Source: Acridotheres tristis (lineage: Eukaryota > Chordata > Aves > Passeriformes > Sturnidae). Taken from it: 64,000 nt of DNA. Numbering within the stretch: position 1 is the first letter of the stretch; the number at the start of each line of letters is the position of its first letter. The stretch is taken from the NCBI GenBank assembly GCA_037013685.1, contig CM072895.1, positions 15,226,463 through 15,290,462 on the forward strand, read 5' to 3'. The translations under genes and the position numbers were made by a program. The notes beneath the pieces are model-generated. The model worked only from the letters and a program-made list of their open reading frames with translations. It made no database searches and was not told where the DNA came from. Positions 63,301 through 64,000 of this stretch are shown one piece after another.

Positions 63301-64000
63301 CTTTTTCACATGTAAAAAAACCCCTTTTTTAGGTCTTCATTACTAGTAGGGATCCTTTCTGCAACAGAAGTGAAATTAATCTCTCACATTACCTGGCCTG
63401 GTTCCTCAAAACATCCCTCACCAGCCTGTGTCAGAGAGGTTACTTTTTTAACAAACCTGAATCACATTCCCCTTCCAACAGAAAGACTCCCCAGTGACTT
63501 TTGCTGTGAGCCTGCTGCTGGCAGGGTTGTTGTTTGTTTGGTGTTTTGGTTTGAGGAGAGTGTGTTAATCCTCCCCTGAGAAGTACTGTGGTTTAGGTTT
63601 AACTCCCCATTACACTTTCCTGAGATTAACCTATATTAATTAATCCTGTACTTGTTTTCATATCAGTCCATCTGCAGCAAGAAACAGAAGGTGGGAGAAG
63701 TTACGGGAAGGGATGGAAAATCATGGTTCGCTCCAAAGAGCAAGTTTACTCTGTTAGAAGACAAGAAAATACAGAGTTCTTGTGCTGCTGCTCACAGCTA
63801 CAGCAAAGCAAATGTGTCTTTGTCTTCTGCAGCTACCAAGACTAAAGCATTCTAAAGATGAAGACCACTTCATCTTCTAAATGAAGAGCCCTGATAAAAT
63901 TATTTGATAAGGACTAAAAATGCTTATCTCCATTCATTGAATTCATTGCATTCTTCTGTCAATCCAGCTCCACAGGCACCGGCTTCCCTGAAAATTCCTG

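Larger units (their letters stand above)
51499..64000. other. Intergenic region upstream of SYDE2
   Basis: No exon, RNA gene or intact element could be supported on either strand. Content is AT-rich with scattered short repeats: an (AAAAC)n tract near 52490-52517, three copies of a 10-mer near 53068-53099 and a 22-bp spaced direct repeat at 57293-57331. C1orf52 and BCL10, expected in this direction from human synteny, were not seen. Confidence 0.6.

Noticed and set aside
49800..64000. Search for C1orf52 or BCL10 exons expected from human synteny
   Set aside because: No recognisable CARD motif or other segment of either protein was found on either strand; they probably lie beyond the window.
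1..64000. CRISPR arrays, bacterial operons, tRNA and rRNA genes
   Set aside because: No regularly spaced repeats, Shine-Dalgarno-led gene clusters, tRNA B-box with cloverleaf or rRNA motifs were found; the window is vertebrate nuclear DNA.

Overview
This is ordinary nuclear DNA from a vertebrate, most probably a bird. Three CR1 LINE 3' fragments, one of them ending in the avian/reptilian ATTCTATG-type tail, are the main reason. GT-AG introns and an AT-rich background broken by one CpG-island promoter also fit. I cannot name the species. No operon, CRISPR array, rRNA, recognisable tRNA or intact mobile element is visible.

Left part (277-17942, + strand): the 3' portion of DNAI3 (WDR63), the WD-repeat intermediate chain of an axonemal inner-arm dynein. 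Nineteen exons can be placed with GT-AG boundaries and consistent phase. The first exons and roughly the first hundred codons lie outside the window. The last junction is unusual: the best donor and acceptor keep the conserved frame but bring in an in-frame TGA followed by CTA, 38 codons before the conserved frame ends. A polyadenylation signal follows at 18024.

Middle (about 18046-23066): a convergent, apparently non-coding spacer between the tails of the two genes.

Centre (23602-49149, - strand): a complete seven-exon SYDE2, the synapse-defective Rho GTPase-activating protein with C2 and RhoGAP domains. My exon model sums to 985 codons including the stop, with every phase agreeing. Exon 1 and the start codon sit in a CpG island (about 48770-49745) holding an NRF1-type site, a GC box and a GC-rich minisatellite of about seven 35-40 bp units.

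Right part (about 49750-64000): sequence upstream of SYDE2 with one CR1 remnant, simple repeats and no gene I can support. From human synteny, as I recall it, C1orf52 and BCL10 would be expected beyond this edge; I found no trace of them inside.

The two genes are neighbours in the human genome too (DNAI3-SYDE2 on 1p22), so the layout is conserved synteny, not a functional cluster. One gene serves motile cilia, the other neuronal Rho signalling.
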